64,000 bases of DNA, taken from Poa pratensis. Its lineage: Eukaryota > Streptophyta > Magnoliopsida > Poales > Poaceae. The notes below the pieces were generated by a model. It was not told the origin of the DNA, did not search any database, and was given only the letters and a program-made list of their open reading frames with translations. Where the stretch lies: positions 4,721,726 to 4,785,725 of the forward strand of contig CAMZMU010000035.1 in NCBI GenBank assembly GCA_947311845.1, written 5' to 3'. The translations under genes were made by a program, and so were the position numbers. Each line of letters starts with the position of its first letter. Within the stretch, counting starts at the first letter, position 1. Shown here piece after piece: positions 9,421 to 19,020 of the stretch.

Positions 9421-10766
9421 CCTAAATAATCAAAAAGAAAACAAAAAGAAAGAAATGAAAGAAAACAGAAAACAAAAAAAGAAACGAAAAGCCAAAACCG
9501 CAAAACTCGAAACAATATAGGGTAGACTAATGATAAATGTACGTAAACATGTGCGTAGCACAGTGGCCCTGTGCCTCGTCCATGTGCATCGCGTATTCGC
9601 GTCGTGGGTTTTTCTTTTCCTTTTTTTGCTGCTCCTTTTTCGCGGCGAATTTACTCGTTCCTTTTTCTGCTGTTCTATAGTATTAATGGGCTGGCCCAAT
9701 AGCGAGGACGTAACGGGCGAGTCGTAAGTAGGACTCGCAGAAGGCGATATATAGAGTTTTCCCTCGCAGGCAGCAGCTACAAAATAATCAGGCAATAATC
9801 TAACATATATTGAGCCCAACTACATCGACGGATTATATCTTCTCGAGGCCCAAGAGACGACACGGCCACCACCACCAGGCTACGCGGGAAATTTCTAGTA
9901 CATCTATAGTATTTATTTTTTCCTAAATAAAGTAAATGTATAGTATTTATTTTGTTATGTTAAATAGCCATGGAATTGTGCTTGATAATTATCATGAATA
10001 TTTCATGAATAATGTTTCACTTGGTTCGAAATTTTGTTCATTCTATTGTCGTGATTTGTTTCTAGGTCGCTAAAATTATTTTCACTTTTTTCTTCTTCCT
10101 CGTCGTATTTTCCTTTTCCTTCTTTTTTCTGTATTTTCCATTCATTTAGTTTCTTTATGTATCTATTTTAAGTCAAGTTTCTATTTTTTTACTACATGGT
10201 GTTTAAATTTTTGTTTCATTTAGTACAAAAAATAATTCTGCTTAAAGTGGGGAAGTGTTTCACATGTGTTTTTTTAACCTATAATAGTGATTTGTTTCGT
10301 GAGTGCTATTTTTTCTACTTAGTAAAATATCGTGTTTCCTAAAAACTATGGTTTGTTTCACATGTGTTTAAACTTTGTTTCGCTTGGTCTAAAGTTTTGT
10401 TCACATTGTACTCATGATTTAGTTCAAAGGGCTAAAAAGTTGTACCACTAAGTTCCAAATTTGTGTTACAGTATTAGTCGCGATTTTTGTCCTCATGTGT
10501 TTAAACCTAGTTCTGCTTTGTCTAAAAGTTTGTTCCTAATATATATATGATTTTATCCCACGAGGTCTAAAAATTTGTTCCACTTAAGCCAAAATTGGGT
10601 TCGGCTACTAGTCGTGATTTGTTGCTTACGTGCAGAAACTTTGTTTCGCTTGGTGTAAAATTTTATTCCTACTATAGAAGAGGTCCATATCAAAGGAGTC
10701 ACAAGGAGTTCCTAGGCCCACTCATGGCTTATCCGGGTCTTTCCATTGCATCCAAGGACACCTTAA

Positions 10767-10872
10767 TCAAAGGTCTCTCAAAAACTTAGCCGTGTCAAGG
10801 ACACCAAGGCCTCTAAGGCTAGTAGGCCTAGAAACAACCTCCCGACCAACCTTGGGCACATCCTTCAAGTGA
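10767..10872 (-). pseudogene. LINE reverse-transcriptase tail fragment
   Basis: The minus-strand translation contains VVSRPTSLRGLGVLDTAKF. This resembles the W-x-x-V-C-R-P-x-x-x-G-G-L-G-x-L-N motif found after the palm/thumb of plant LINE reverse transcriptases, and the same region of the LINE at 24290-24320 reads KKKGGLGILDIRKQN. Only some 35 codons remain. Confidence 0.5.
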
Positions 10873-11707
10873 CTTGTAATTCTTAAGTAGCTACGCCATC
10901 TGAAGTAACAATATTTATCCCGATACATCTCAAGCCTTAAGGTTCTTGTCTCTCCCCCCTCGTGAATAGGCATATGAGTGTGGTTGTACAGTTGTGTCTT
11001 ACTAATCTTGTCCTGTCCCTCATTCTCAAAATGTGTATATAGGTCTTGGCTGGTATATTTATACACGTGGATGGAACACCAAACCAAGCCCGTATTCAAT
11101 GATCTCGTGATACGATCATGATAACAAATGAATATCACAACACTTCTACGATTCAATCCTTTGTTGACATTTAATGCTATAGTTAATATTGAGTGATAGT
11201 ATGTCAGTCTGAAAGGGGAAAAGAGGAGAAAACTGAGAATTCACATAGAGAAAAATCACGCATATATATGAAGAACTTATTTACACATGGACCTAACATT
11301 ATTGTGCGATACAACACAGAGAAAGAAAGGTAGTCGCATGTGGCTTTTTTCGTAGGTTACCAAGCAGAGGATCTTGATGAAGAGCTATGGACTCATGCGT
11401 TGAGTTTTTTCTTTGTGACATTGAATAGCAACCTCTATTCATCAAATATTGTTAAATTGTTTACAACTGTTGGCATAAGAAAATCTGGAGGATCATATAA
11501 CCAAGGCCCTAGAATAGACCTGGTTTTTGGTCGTAAACCTAATTGGTTACTTTCAATTACTTAAATCAATAGTTCAAACCGCACTCAAAGGTAGGGCATT
11601 TCCCAATTATATAGGAACTTTTGCATGCCTAGCTAGATCATCAACTGCCTCATCGGATTCTCTAGGCAGTGAACATAGGTTGCTATAACTAAGTCTCGAT
11701 CTATCGT

Positions 11708-11890
11708 CTATGTCCAATCTGATAACACAACAGCTGACGGGCCTAAGAAATGTCCGCCTTTGAGCATAGCGTCGATAATCGCAGTGCTACTTGAGTTGAT
11801 CCCCACTCGTAAACATCCTTGGTGCGGAGCTAGTTCTACTCGATGTTTCAGTGCTATGCCCTCAACAATCTCCACGTCAGGAACATGCAT
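11708..11890 (-). pseudogene. RNase H-like (RVT_3 type) fragment
   Basis: The translation includes GCLRVGINSSSTAIIDAMLK and GPSAVVLSDW. These resemble the RNase H-like fold segment G-C-x-x-V-x-x-x-S-D-S-x-x-V-V-x-A in plant retroelement-derived proteins. The usual acidic residue at the S-D position is replaced. It is short and isolated. Confidence 0.4.
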
Positions 11891-13040
11891 CCGGATATGA
11901 TCGTTTGCTCCTTGGAAGAGGCCATTGAAATCCCAAAGGATCGCTCATGTCGCCCCGTTATTTGTCGTATCATCAAAAGTAGCATTTACATTCAGTTTCA
12001 CAAGACCACCTGTTGGTTTATGCCATCCATGCCTTATGATATCGGTTTGTCCCTTTGACTTTGCGCCGCTAAAATAATTGGCTGCAAGTGTACAACGAAT
12101 CATATCTCAAATTATCTCTAGCATTTAGTATTTGCATGCTTCTAAATTTATGCGGTTATTAAAATTATACAACCAAACGTGTGAGTAATAGAAGACATCT
12201 TGTACAATGGAAAAAAATCAGGACTACTAGCGAAACACAATTTTGAATTATGTGGAACAAATTTGTTAGCCTGCATGTAAAAAATCATGTGTATAGTAGG
12301 AATAAAATTTTAAACCAAGCGGAATAAAGTTTAAACACGTGAGTAACAAATCACGACTATTAGCCAACGTGATTATGGTTTACGTGGAACAAAATTTTAG
12401 CCCTCATGCGATAAAATCATATATACATTTGGAACAAACTTATAGACAAAGCATAACTAGGTTTAATCACACGAGGACAAAATCGCGACTAATACTGTTA
12501 ACACAAATTTGGGACTAAGTGGAACTACTTTTTAGCCCTCATTGAACTAAATCATGAGTACAATGTGAGCAAAACTTTAGACCAAACGAAACAAAGTTTA
12601 AACACATGTGAAAAAATTATGACTTTTAGCGAAACACAATAATTTACTAAGTAGAAAAAATTAGCTCTCACGAAACAAATCATAATTATAGGTTAAAAAA
12701 AAGTGCATGTGAAACACATCCCCATATTTAGCGAAATTAATTTTTGTACTAAATGAAACAAAAATTTAAACACCATGAAGTAAAAAATTGAAACTTGACT
12801 TAAAATAGATACATAAAGAAACTAAATAAAGGGGAAAATATCGAAAAAGAAGGAAAAGGAAAAATTAAAATACGGCGTGTAAGAAAATAAAAGTGCAAAT
12901 AATTTTTGCGACCTAAAAACAAATCACGACAATTAAATGAACAGAACCAAGTGAAACATTATTCATGAAATATTCATGATAATATTATCAAGAACAGTTC
13001 CGTGACTATTTAACATAAGAAACTAAGTACTATGCATGTC

Positions 13041-13200
13041 CTCCCTCCGTTGCTAAATGTAAGATGTTTTAGGTGTTACACATGTTGTCCACATACACAC
13101 TCAAGTGACTGAACATACACATGAAATGTGTCTAGATACACTTGTGTACACGTGAATGTGGACAAAACCTAAAACATCTTATATTTAGGAATGGAGGGAG
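13041..13200. mobile_element. Stowaway MITE
   Basis: A 160 bp element with ends CTCCCTCCGTTGCTAAATGT and the complementary ACATCTTATATTTAGGAATG followed by GAGGGAG. TA follows on the right (13201-13202), and the left TA has changed to TC. The left arm lacks it at the same place (TTCTAGTACATCTATAGTA near 9893), so insertion followed the duplication. Known Stowaway elements are mobilised by mariner-type transposases. Confidence 0.9.
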
Positions 13201-14433
13201 TACTAGAAATTTCCGTGTAGCCTGGTGGCCGTGTCGTCTCTTGGACCTCAGGAAGATATAATCCGTCGATGTAGTTGGGCTCAATATCTGTGACTGTTGC
13301 CTGATTATTTTGTAGCTGCTGCGTGCGAGTCAAGCTGGTTCAGACTTCAGAGTAACGCCCAAGTCCAGGGGAGCCGCCAAGTTTAACCGGCAGAAGGAAT
13401 GTTCACGAATTCCCTTGGTGAACAATCGATCGTCAAAACTCAAACTTGACCAGAATGCACGCATTCATCATATAGATTGCTATTCTAGGATCGGAAAAGA
13501 ATCGCATCGCCGAGCAAAGACCGAGAAACAGAGCATGTCAGAAGTCCCAATTTTTGCTGCAATTCGCTTCAATCGTCCACAGACTGATGAAACTAAGATA
13601 TCCACGGATGTCCAGAAATGAAACATAGATGATATCAGCAGATTATCTGAACAAACTGAACTGAATTCTAAAAGGTTGAAGATTGGATGAACAAGAGAGC
13701 ATATCCAGATTAAACAACTGATGCCAGCTCGGCTTCGATCAACAATACAAGCTGTTTAAATGTTTAATCTGATGGTAAGGCCTCTCCTGCAGTGAATTGA
13801 ACAGTTAGATTCTTTTTTCCCAGGGAACTGAACCATTCATGCAAACACATCGATGAACAGATCTTGTAGTAGCGAATGCAGTACAAGATCGGATGAACTA
13901 GAGAGCATAACAAAGTTAAATGACTGACTGATGTGAGCTCTGCTTGGATGAACAAGGCAAAGGGATCCCCACCCGCTTCGATCGCTTTGAGAGCCTCGAT
14001 CGAATTATTATAGCTTTAGATCAGCAATGCAAATGTTACTATGCTATATTGATTCAAGAATATCATGGAATGCACGCAATGATATGGAATGTTATCCTAA
14101 GATCGGAAAAAGAACTGAATCACAGAGCAAAGATTGAAAAGGCATAGCATGTCCAAAGTACCAATTTCGGTGCAATTCGGTTCGATCGTCCACAGGCAAG
14201 GTGTTGATAAGACATTACACCAGTACTGATGATGCTAAGATAGCCACGGCCGTCCAGAATTAAACATAGATGGTGGCATCAGATAATCTGAACGAACTGA
14301 AATGAAGTTGTAGTAAAAAGTTGGAGCTTGGATGAACTAGAGAGCTTGGATGTGAGCTCGGATTCGACCAACAATGCAAAGGGATCCCACCCCCTTCGAT
14401 CGCTTTGAGACTAGCCTCGATCTGGTGAGTTGA

Positions 14434-15317
14434 TTAATCCGAATTATCCGATGGATAGGGCCCGTCCTGCAGTGAAGTGAACAGAATGAATGAGGTACAG
14501 CGATGAACAGATCTGGTAGCAGCAAGCAAAGGCAGGACATAGTGTATGTACCTCAGAGATGTGTACGCGTTCGTCGGTCCATTTGGAGATTTTAGCGACC
14601 TCCTCCGGGTCGAGGAGGCTAGAGATGAAGGCGACGTCGAGGTGCTTGACGGCGAGGGTCGTGAGGGAGCACGCGCGATGGAGGTTGCTGAGCGCCTGGT
14701 CCAGGTCCACGCTGCTTTTCGCCTGAGGGGGATGTCAGTGGCGGCGGGATAGGGGACGGGGAAGCCGGTCTCGAGTATCCTGGCCATGTGCTCGTTGGCG
14801 GCGGCGACCGGGTCGTTCGAGTAGCCGATCATGATTCCGTTGGGCTTGCGCTTGACGGGGTCTGGCCGGACGCCGACGAGGAGCTCGACGCAGCGGGGGA
14901 GGTGGTGCTCCATGGGAAGCATGGCGGCGTTGTAGGCGGCCTCGATGCGGGCGAAGGAATGGGCCTGGGTTGCCGGGCGCAGGGGTGCCACTGCTCCAGC
15001 AGTGCGCCGTAGAGCTGCTCGTCGGGGATGACGTTGAAGGCGTAGGTGCTAAAGGAGGCGCGGTCGCCCTTCTCGGCCGCGATCTCGAGGCCGTCCGCGA
15101 GGTAGCGGGCTCCGTAGTCGAGGCCATCGGAGTAGACCTTGCGGAGGCCCGAGGCGACCTCCTGGACCACGGCCGCACCGTCTTCATCGGGGTTCCGCTG
15201 CGGGAGCAGGCGCCGGAGCTGCAGGAGGCGGTCGCGCTGGGCCCGGACGTTCTTCGTGGCGTACATGGCATACATGAGGATACACTCTAGCGCCCTCTGG
15301 CCCACCTCACCCGCCAT
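14434..15317 (-). pseudogene. Copy C: unrecognised two-exon gene, frameshifted
   Basis: On the minus strand exon 1 runs 15317-14552 from ATG (MAGEVGQRALE). An 85 bp intron follows (14551-14467, GT...AG, phase 0), then exon 2 (14466-14434) ending TAA (DGPYPSDNSD). Protein-like segments are YAMYATKNVRAQRDRLLQLR, VASGLRKVYSDGLDYGARYL, ARIEAAYNAAMLPMEHHLPR and KISKWTDERVHISE. Frame changes near 14990 (shared with copy B) and 14722 (unique to C) break the frame. In C the region leading into MIGYSND stays in frame, so B and C have partly independent lesions. The preserved intron length and terminal codons show a former functional gene. No known domain is recognised. Confidence 0.7.
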
Positions 15318-15575
15318 GGCCGCCGCCTGATCTCTCTGTGAGCTGAGCCTGAGACAGGGAAGGAGATAAGAGAAAAAATCGAGTCTTGGGCTGGCAGGCG
15401 CCGCGAGCCAAGGAGGGTCCGAGGGTGGAGGCTGAGCAGCGCCAGGCGAATCCTGCCCCACCATTACCGCTTCTCCCAAAGCATCCTTTTGACCGGGTCC
15501 TGTGCGTGCTCCTTCCGCTACCACTACAGGACAATTATCACTCTAGGTAAATTTGGTAATTTGAAAAGAGATTTA

Positions 15576-15849
15576 CTCTAGCACGATCGAAGAAAAAAAT
15601 GACCTAGAGCGTCCGACAAATATGTCGGAGAAGTGCTTACGGGAGCGTCAACACAGGTTGCCGGATTACTGTGAGCAAACTAATTTTTTTTTAATAAATA
15701 GAAAACAATTCTATTTAAAATATTCAAAATAAAATCATATTGCATAATTCTGAACACATAATTTTTTCGTGATAATAAAGAAAAGTTCATACAATAATTC
15801 AAGTTAAATTATATTGCACACTCAATTAGGAGGGTCTGTTATCCGCTAC
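15576..15849. other. AT-rich intergenic stretch
   Basis: No coding, repeat or transposon end signal is seen between the right arm and the transposase relic. Confidence 0.5.
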
Positions 15850-16335
15850 TTGTTCTTTGGGTGCCCAGAGATGCACAAATAGATTATTTGCAGTTGCACG
15901 TGAGTTTTCGTGTGGATTTTGACATTCATTTGTGATGGAATGTTCAAACTCTCTAGACACTTCATGATCAATCTAAGCAAGAGTGCCTTGATGGTAGTAC
16001 GGGTGCTCATAATGTGTGGAGGAGCAACGCGTTCACTCTCGATGATCATGTTGTGCATGATAACGCAAGTCATCATCATCTCCCACATTTGATATTCTGA
16101 CCATATGAGAGCAAGGTACATGACAATAGCAAAGCGACATTGGAGCACACAAAATGTCGCTCGACCTGGAACCGTCCTGTTCTACTTCAAAATGACATTG
16201 ATACTAACCTAAGGGTTGGATATGTTCTTGAAAAATGTAGATATAGGTGCCATCTGCTAGATAGTACCCCTTTTCATAGGCGTGGCCATTGATCTCATAG
16301 TTGCATCAGTAGTAGGGACCGACACTATGGAAATG
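15850..16335 (-). pseudogene. PIF/Harbinger transposase C-terminal relic
   Basis: Minus-strand translation gives NYEINGHAYEKGYYLADGTY, then [15 protein letters not shown] and [14 protein letters not shown]. These match the order and spacing of the plant PIF/Harbinger (DDE_4) transposase: the GYYLADGIYP motif, then FG-LQ-RF-I, then [10 protein letters not shown]. Stop codons and frameshifts occur between the blocks (for instance before CNYEI and within 16140-16230), so it cannot be active. The first catalytic aspartate region is absent. No terminal repeats were found nearby. Confidence 0.8.
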
Positions 16336-17421
16336 GGTCAAAACCCTAATCAGAAACAAAAAAGGGTATGTGTCCTGAGCCCCGCTGCTGATGTGAAGAG
16401 CTCAATGACTACAATATTGTTCCAGTTGCCCTAACATGGGTAACATGAGATATACTAGAGTGTTATCGATATGTTTCATATTAGACATAGAGTTTTACTA
16501 ATCATCGTTTCTAATAAGGGTTATAGGAAACAAAAAGCACGATGATGGGGGTTGCGCCGTTGATGGAGCCTCGCTCCATACGATTAGACGGCCGCCCGTT
16601 CGTCACTGTATTCATGTTCGCTTGCTGTACAAAAGGTCAGCTGGCTGCGGTGCGCCTGGGTGGAGTCCTTCTCCTATGTCTTCAAGGCCGCCGGATGATC
16701 GTCGACTATGTCCGGACATCAGTTTCTATTGCACAAAATGTATTGCTCCTGGTGAAGACACCGTGTACGGATCCCCTCTCCTAGTTCTTCACGGCAGCTT
16801 GCAGCATCGTCACCAGGCATCCATCAAGCTCTTCACACAATGAATATTCATTGCTAAATGTAGCGTATACTAAGTATCTGCATTGTGGTAAGAAGCAATT
16901 TATAACAAAAACAGAATAACAATTGTCCTTGTAAATGCTACTATGTATGGTAATCATCGGCACACATAATAGAGAATGAACAGAAAATAAGCCTCATCTT
17001 GTAAAGATGGTGCAAAACTATCACCATGCATGCACAATCAGTGTCCTTGTAAATACTACTAGGTATTGTATGGTAATCCCTTGCACTTCACGTTGCATAG
17101 TTTAATCATCGGCGAGCCAACTAAACTAAACTATTAAACAACATTGCAAGTAGCAATTTACAAAAAAAAACAAAGCAAATAGATAGAGCAAGCAGAGCTA
17201 ATAAACATAGCAAACATAGCTAATAAGCAGAGCTAATAAACACATCAAATAGAACAAACAGAGCAAATAAATCATTATTAATTTCTAGTACTTAATAAAT
17301 CCTTAATCATCTTTTAGGAATGAGAAAACTCTCGCCTAATCATTATTAATTTCCTCGTTCTAGTACTTGAGAAATAAATCATTATTAATTTCCTGTTTTC
17401 TTGGCATTCTTAATTATCTTT
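16336..17421. other. No assigned gene; AT-rich with local repeats
   Basis: An 80-codon frame at 16542-16784 has no recognisable motif. From 17150 to 17280 there is AGCAAATAGA/GAGCTAATAAACA low-complexity sequence. At 17309-17336 a copy of the string TTTTAGGAATGAGAAAACTC anticipates the same string at 17418, a duplication of about 108 bp that touches the end of the oxidase pseudogene. Confidence 0.45.
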
Positions 17422-17742
17422 TAGGAATGAGCAAACTCTCGCATCCCGGTATACTTTTCCAGACCTGCAGAAGTAGCCAAGCTCTGTGGAGCAGCGCGAG
17501 TCGTGTCAGCAGACGCATAGTCCTTCGATAGTGCAACCCTTCTTTACGATGTTGGAGTCCCATGAATGCCGAGCACATGGTCGCTCCACTCGCCCGAGAA
17601 TTCCCCGTCTGGGTCATACCTATCCTTCACGTCCAGAAACTAATAGGCTTTGGGGTAGTTTTCGATGCCATCGTCGAACGCGAAGTCGCGGTCATTGCCC
17701 CAGTGTAGCAGGCTGCAGCTACCAAGCTGGAGAAGGACCCCT
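17422..17742 (-). pseudogene. Internally deleted copy of the L-gulonolactone oxidase-like gene
   Basis: Positions 17422-17710 match the 3' end of the intact gene (19027-19317), covering the C-terminal Cys-rich segment. The match then jumps directly to the signal-peptide region (equivalent to 20697-20730). About 1.38 kb of coding sequence is missing. The joint falls in a shared GGC (CAGGC joined to TGCAGCTACC), which suggests microhomology end joining or slippage. Several substitutions and a stop (TAG in the + strand context AACTAATAGGC) confirm it is dead. It lies 1.3 kb beyond the 3' end of the parent in the same orientation, so it began as a tandem duplicate. Confidence 0.88.
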
Positions 17743-17757
17743 GATTAATCCCCCAAG

Positions 17758-18226
17758 GGGATAGCAACGGGTCTGCTCCCCACCGGGGAGTTCCTTCTCA
17801 TCCCCGTCCCCATTTAACAATCGGGGAGCATTTTTCCCATCCCCATCCCCACTGGGTTCGGGGCGGGGATCGGGTTCCCTTTAAGAAACTAAATTCAAAT
17901 GATATTGTCATAATCTTATGATCTTATGCTATCAAAACACAAATGTACGCAACTTGTGTATCACATATGTGGTAAAATGACAAAAAAATAGTATCACATG
18001 TTGGATAATATTAAAACAGACCACACTAAATACAATATTGCAACATATTAAAATAAAAGTGTACTGATTTTTATGTATACGAACGGGGAATGGCGGGGAA
18101 CGCGGATGGGGAGACCTTTTAATCCCCATTCCGGTTTAGCTCAGCGGGGATCAAAGTTCCCATACCCATCCCCTAATAGATGAATTCCCCACGGGTATAC
18201 GGGGAACGGGGCCCATTGCCATCCCT
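17758..18226. mobile_element. hAT-like non-autonomous element
   Basis: The left end GGGATAGCAACGGGTC pairs with the right end read in reverse, GGGATGGCAATGGGCC, the classic AGGGATGGCAA terminal repeat of grass hAT MITEs. The flanks are CCCCCAAG (17750-17757) and GCCCCAAG (18227-18234), an 8 bp duplication with one mismatch. Subterminal GGGGA/TCCCC repeats are abundant; the centre is AT-rich and non-coding. It inserted 7 bp from the end of the oxidase pseudogene. Confidence 0.8.
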
Positions 18227-18234
18227 GCCCCAAG

Positions 18235-19020
18235 ATGCCCTTTCAATGGTTATTTACGTCACTTTTTTTCGAATGTTATGTTACATTTTCATAGATTTTC
18301 ATGAATATTATGTCTACACATATGCGGTAAGAAAAAACTCGAGTGAGCCGTGGTTCGATGCACGCTTGTGTCACGACTCACGACCCTCCTTTAGCTACAG
18401 CGACGGAGCAACTTTAGGGCAGACCGGGCCGTAGCCTACCCAGCCCAAGAGCCAAAAATAATTTATGCCCTCAAATTGACAAATTAAACCCAGTCTATCA
18501 GAAATCTAATTCATTAAGGGCCCGCTTGGAAAGTCTGCAAAATTTGCGGTACTTCCTGCCATTTCCAAATGAAACCTTCGTTTTTTTGAGGTGGACTAGA
18601 ATATGTCCGTAGAATTATAACTGGCTAAAATGGAACCAATCGGGGCCTAAGTGTTCCTTACTCCAACCTCGTTGAGGTAGACATTTTGTATCCTATCCTT
18701 GAACGAGGAACCGTGAGGCGTGAGGTGGCCAGCGGCGCATGTTTTGGGTAATCTTGGCAAGCTCTCCATTTTCAAACACGTTTTGTAAGATATTTTCCCT
18801 CTAAAGTTGGGGAAACCGGGTCCGTCGTTGCTAATACTCGTGAAGCGTTTTCTTACATGCCGTGAAATTATTTTTTATTACATGTCGTGCAGTGTACATT
18901 TTGACAGCTTAAGGAAACTTCACTTGTCACAAATATAGTCCATAAAAACATCATTATTCAATAGATGAATAGCAAGAACAAGCTGATGAGGGTGTCTCAC
19001 AATGTTCACTGATCCTCGCT
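18235..19020. other. 3' flank of the oxidase gene
   Basis: About 0.8 kb without a gene. An AATAAT-like signal in sense orientation is not distinct. Nothing else was recognised. Confidence 0.4.

Larger units (their letters stand above)
7904..9762. mobile_element. Mutator-like non-autonomous element
   Basis: The left end GGGATCCCCTATATATGGC and the reverse complement of the right end, GGAAAACTCTATATATCGCC, align. The pairing continues for about 50 bp (GCGAG, CGACTCGCC shared), giving long imperfect inverted repeats. An 8 bp direct repeat, CTCGCAGG, flanks it (7896-7903, 9763-9770). The right arm of the inverted duplication has the empty site GACTCGCACGCAGCAGC. Contents are GGCCC-rich sequence (8130-8340), a tRNA-like B box, and the AT-rich array at 8560-9420. 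There is no transposase. Long terminal repeats favour Mutator over hAT, although 8 bp is short for Mutator. Confidence 0.7.
1930..10676 (+). repeat. Left arm of a large inverted duplication
   Basis: From the AT-rich leader before copy B to the TTTTATTCCTACTATA string at 10676, this arm matches the reverse complement of 12292-15575, allowing for inserted elements. Shared parts are the 5' flank, the two exons and 85 bp intron of the gene, a long 3' flank, and the AT-rich tail with about 133 bp internal repeats (10366, 10500, 10632). Three elements are unique to this arm (3187-5152, 5823-7647, 7904-9762). After removing them about 3.1 kb remains, close to the right arm minus its MITE. Confidence 0.85.
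10677..12291. other. Spacer between the arms of the inverted duplication
   Basis: About 1.6 kb with no counterpart in either arm. It carries two short retroelement-like coding remnants (10767-10872 and 11708-11890, both minus strand) and otherwise AT-rich sequence without a recognisable gene. Confidence 0.6.
12292..15575 (-). repeat. Right arm of the large inverted duplication
   Basis: Reverse complement of the left arm core (1930-10676), carrying copy C of the gene, its 5' flank with the shared GTAGTGGTAGCGGAAGGAGC string, and the same AT-rich tail. It contains one insertion of its own, a Stowaway MITE. Divergence between arms is moderate, with scattered substitutions and small gaps, so the duplication is not recent. 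Confidence 0.85.
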
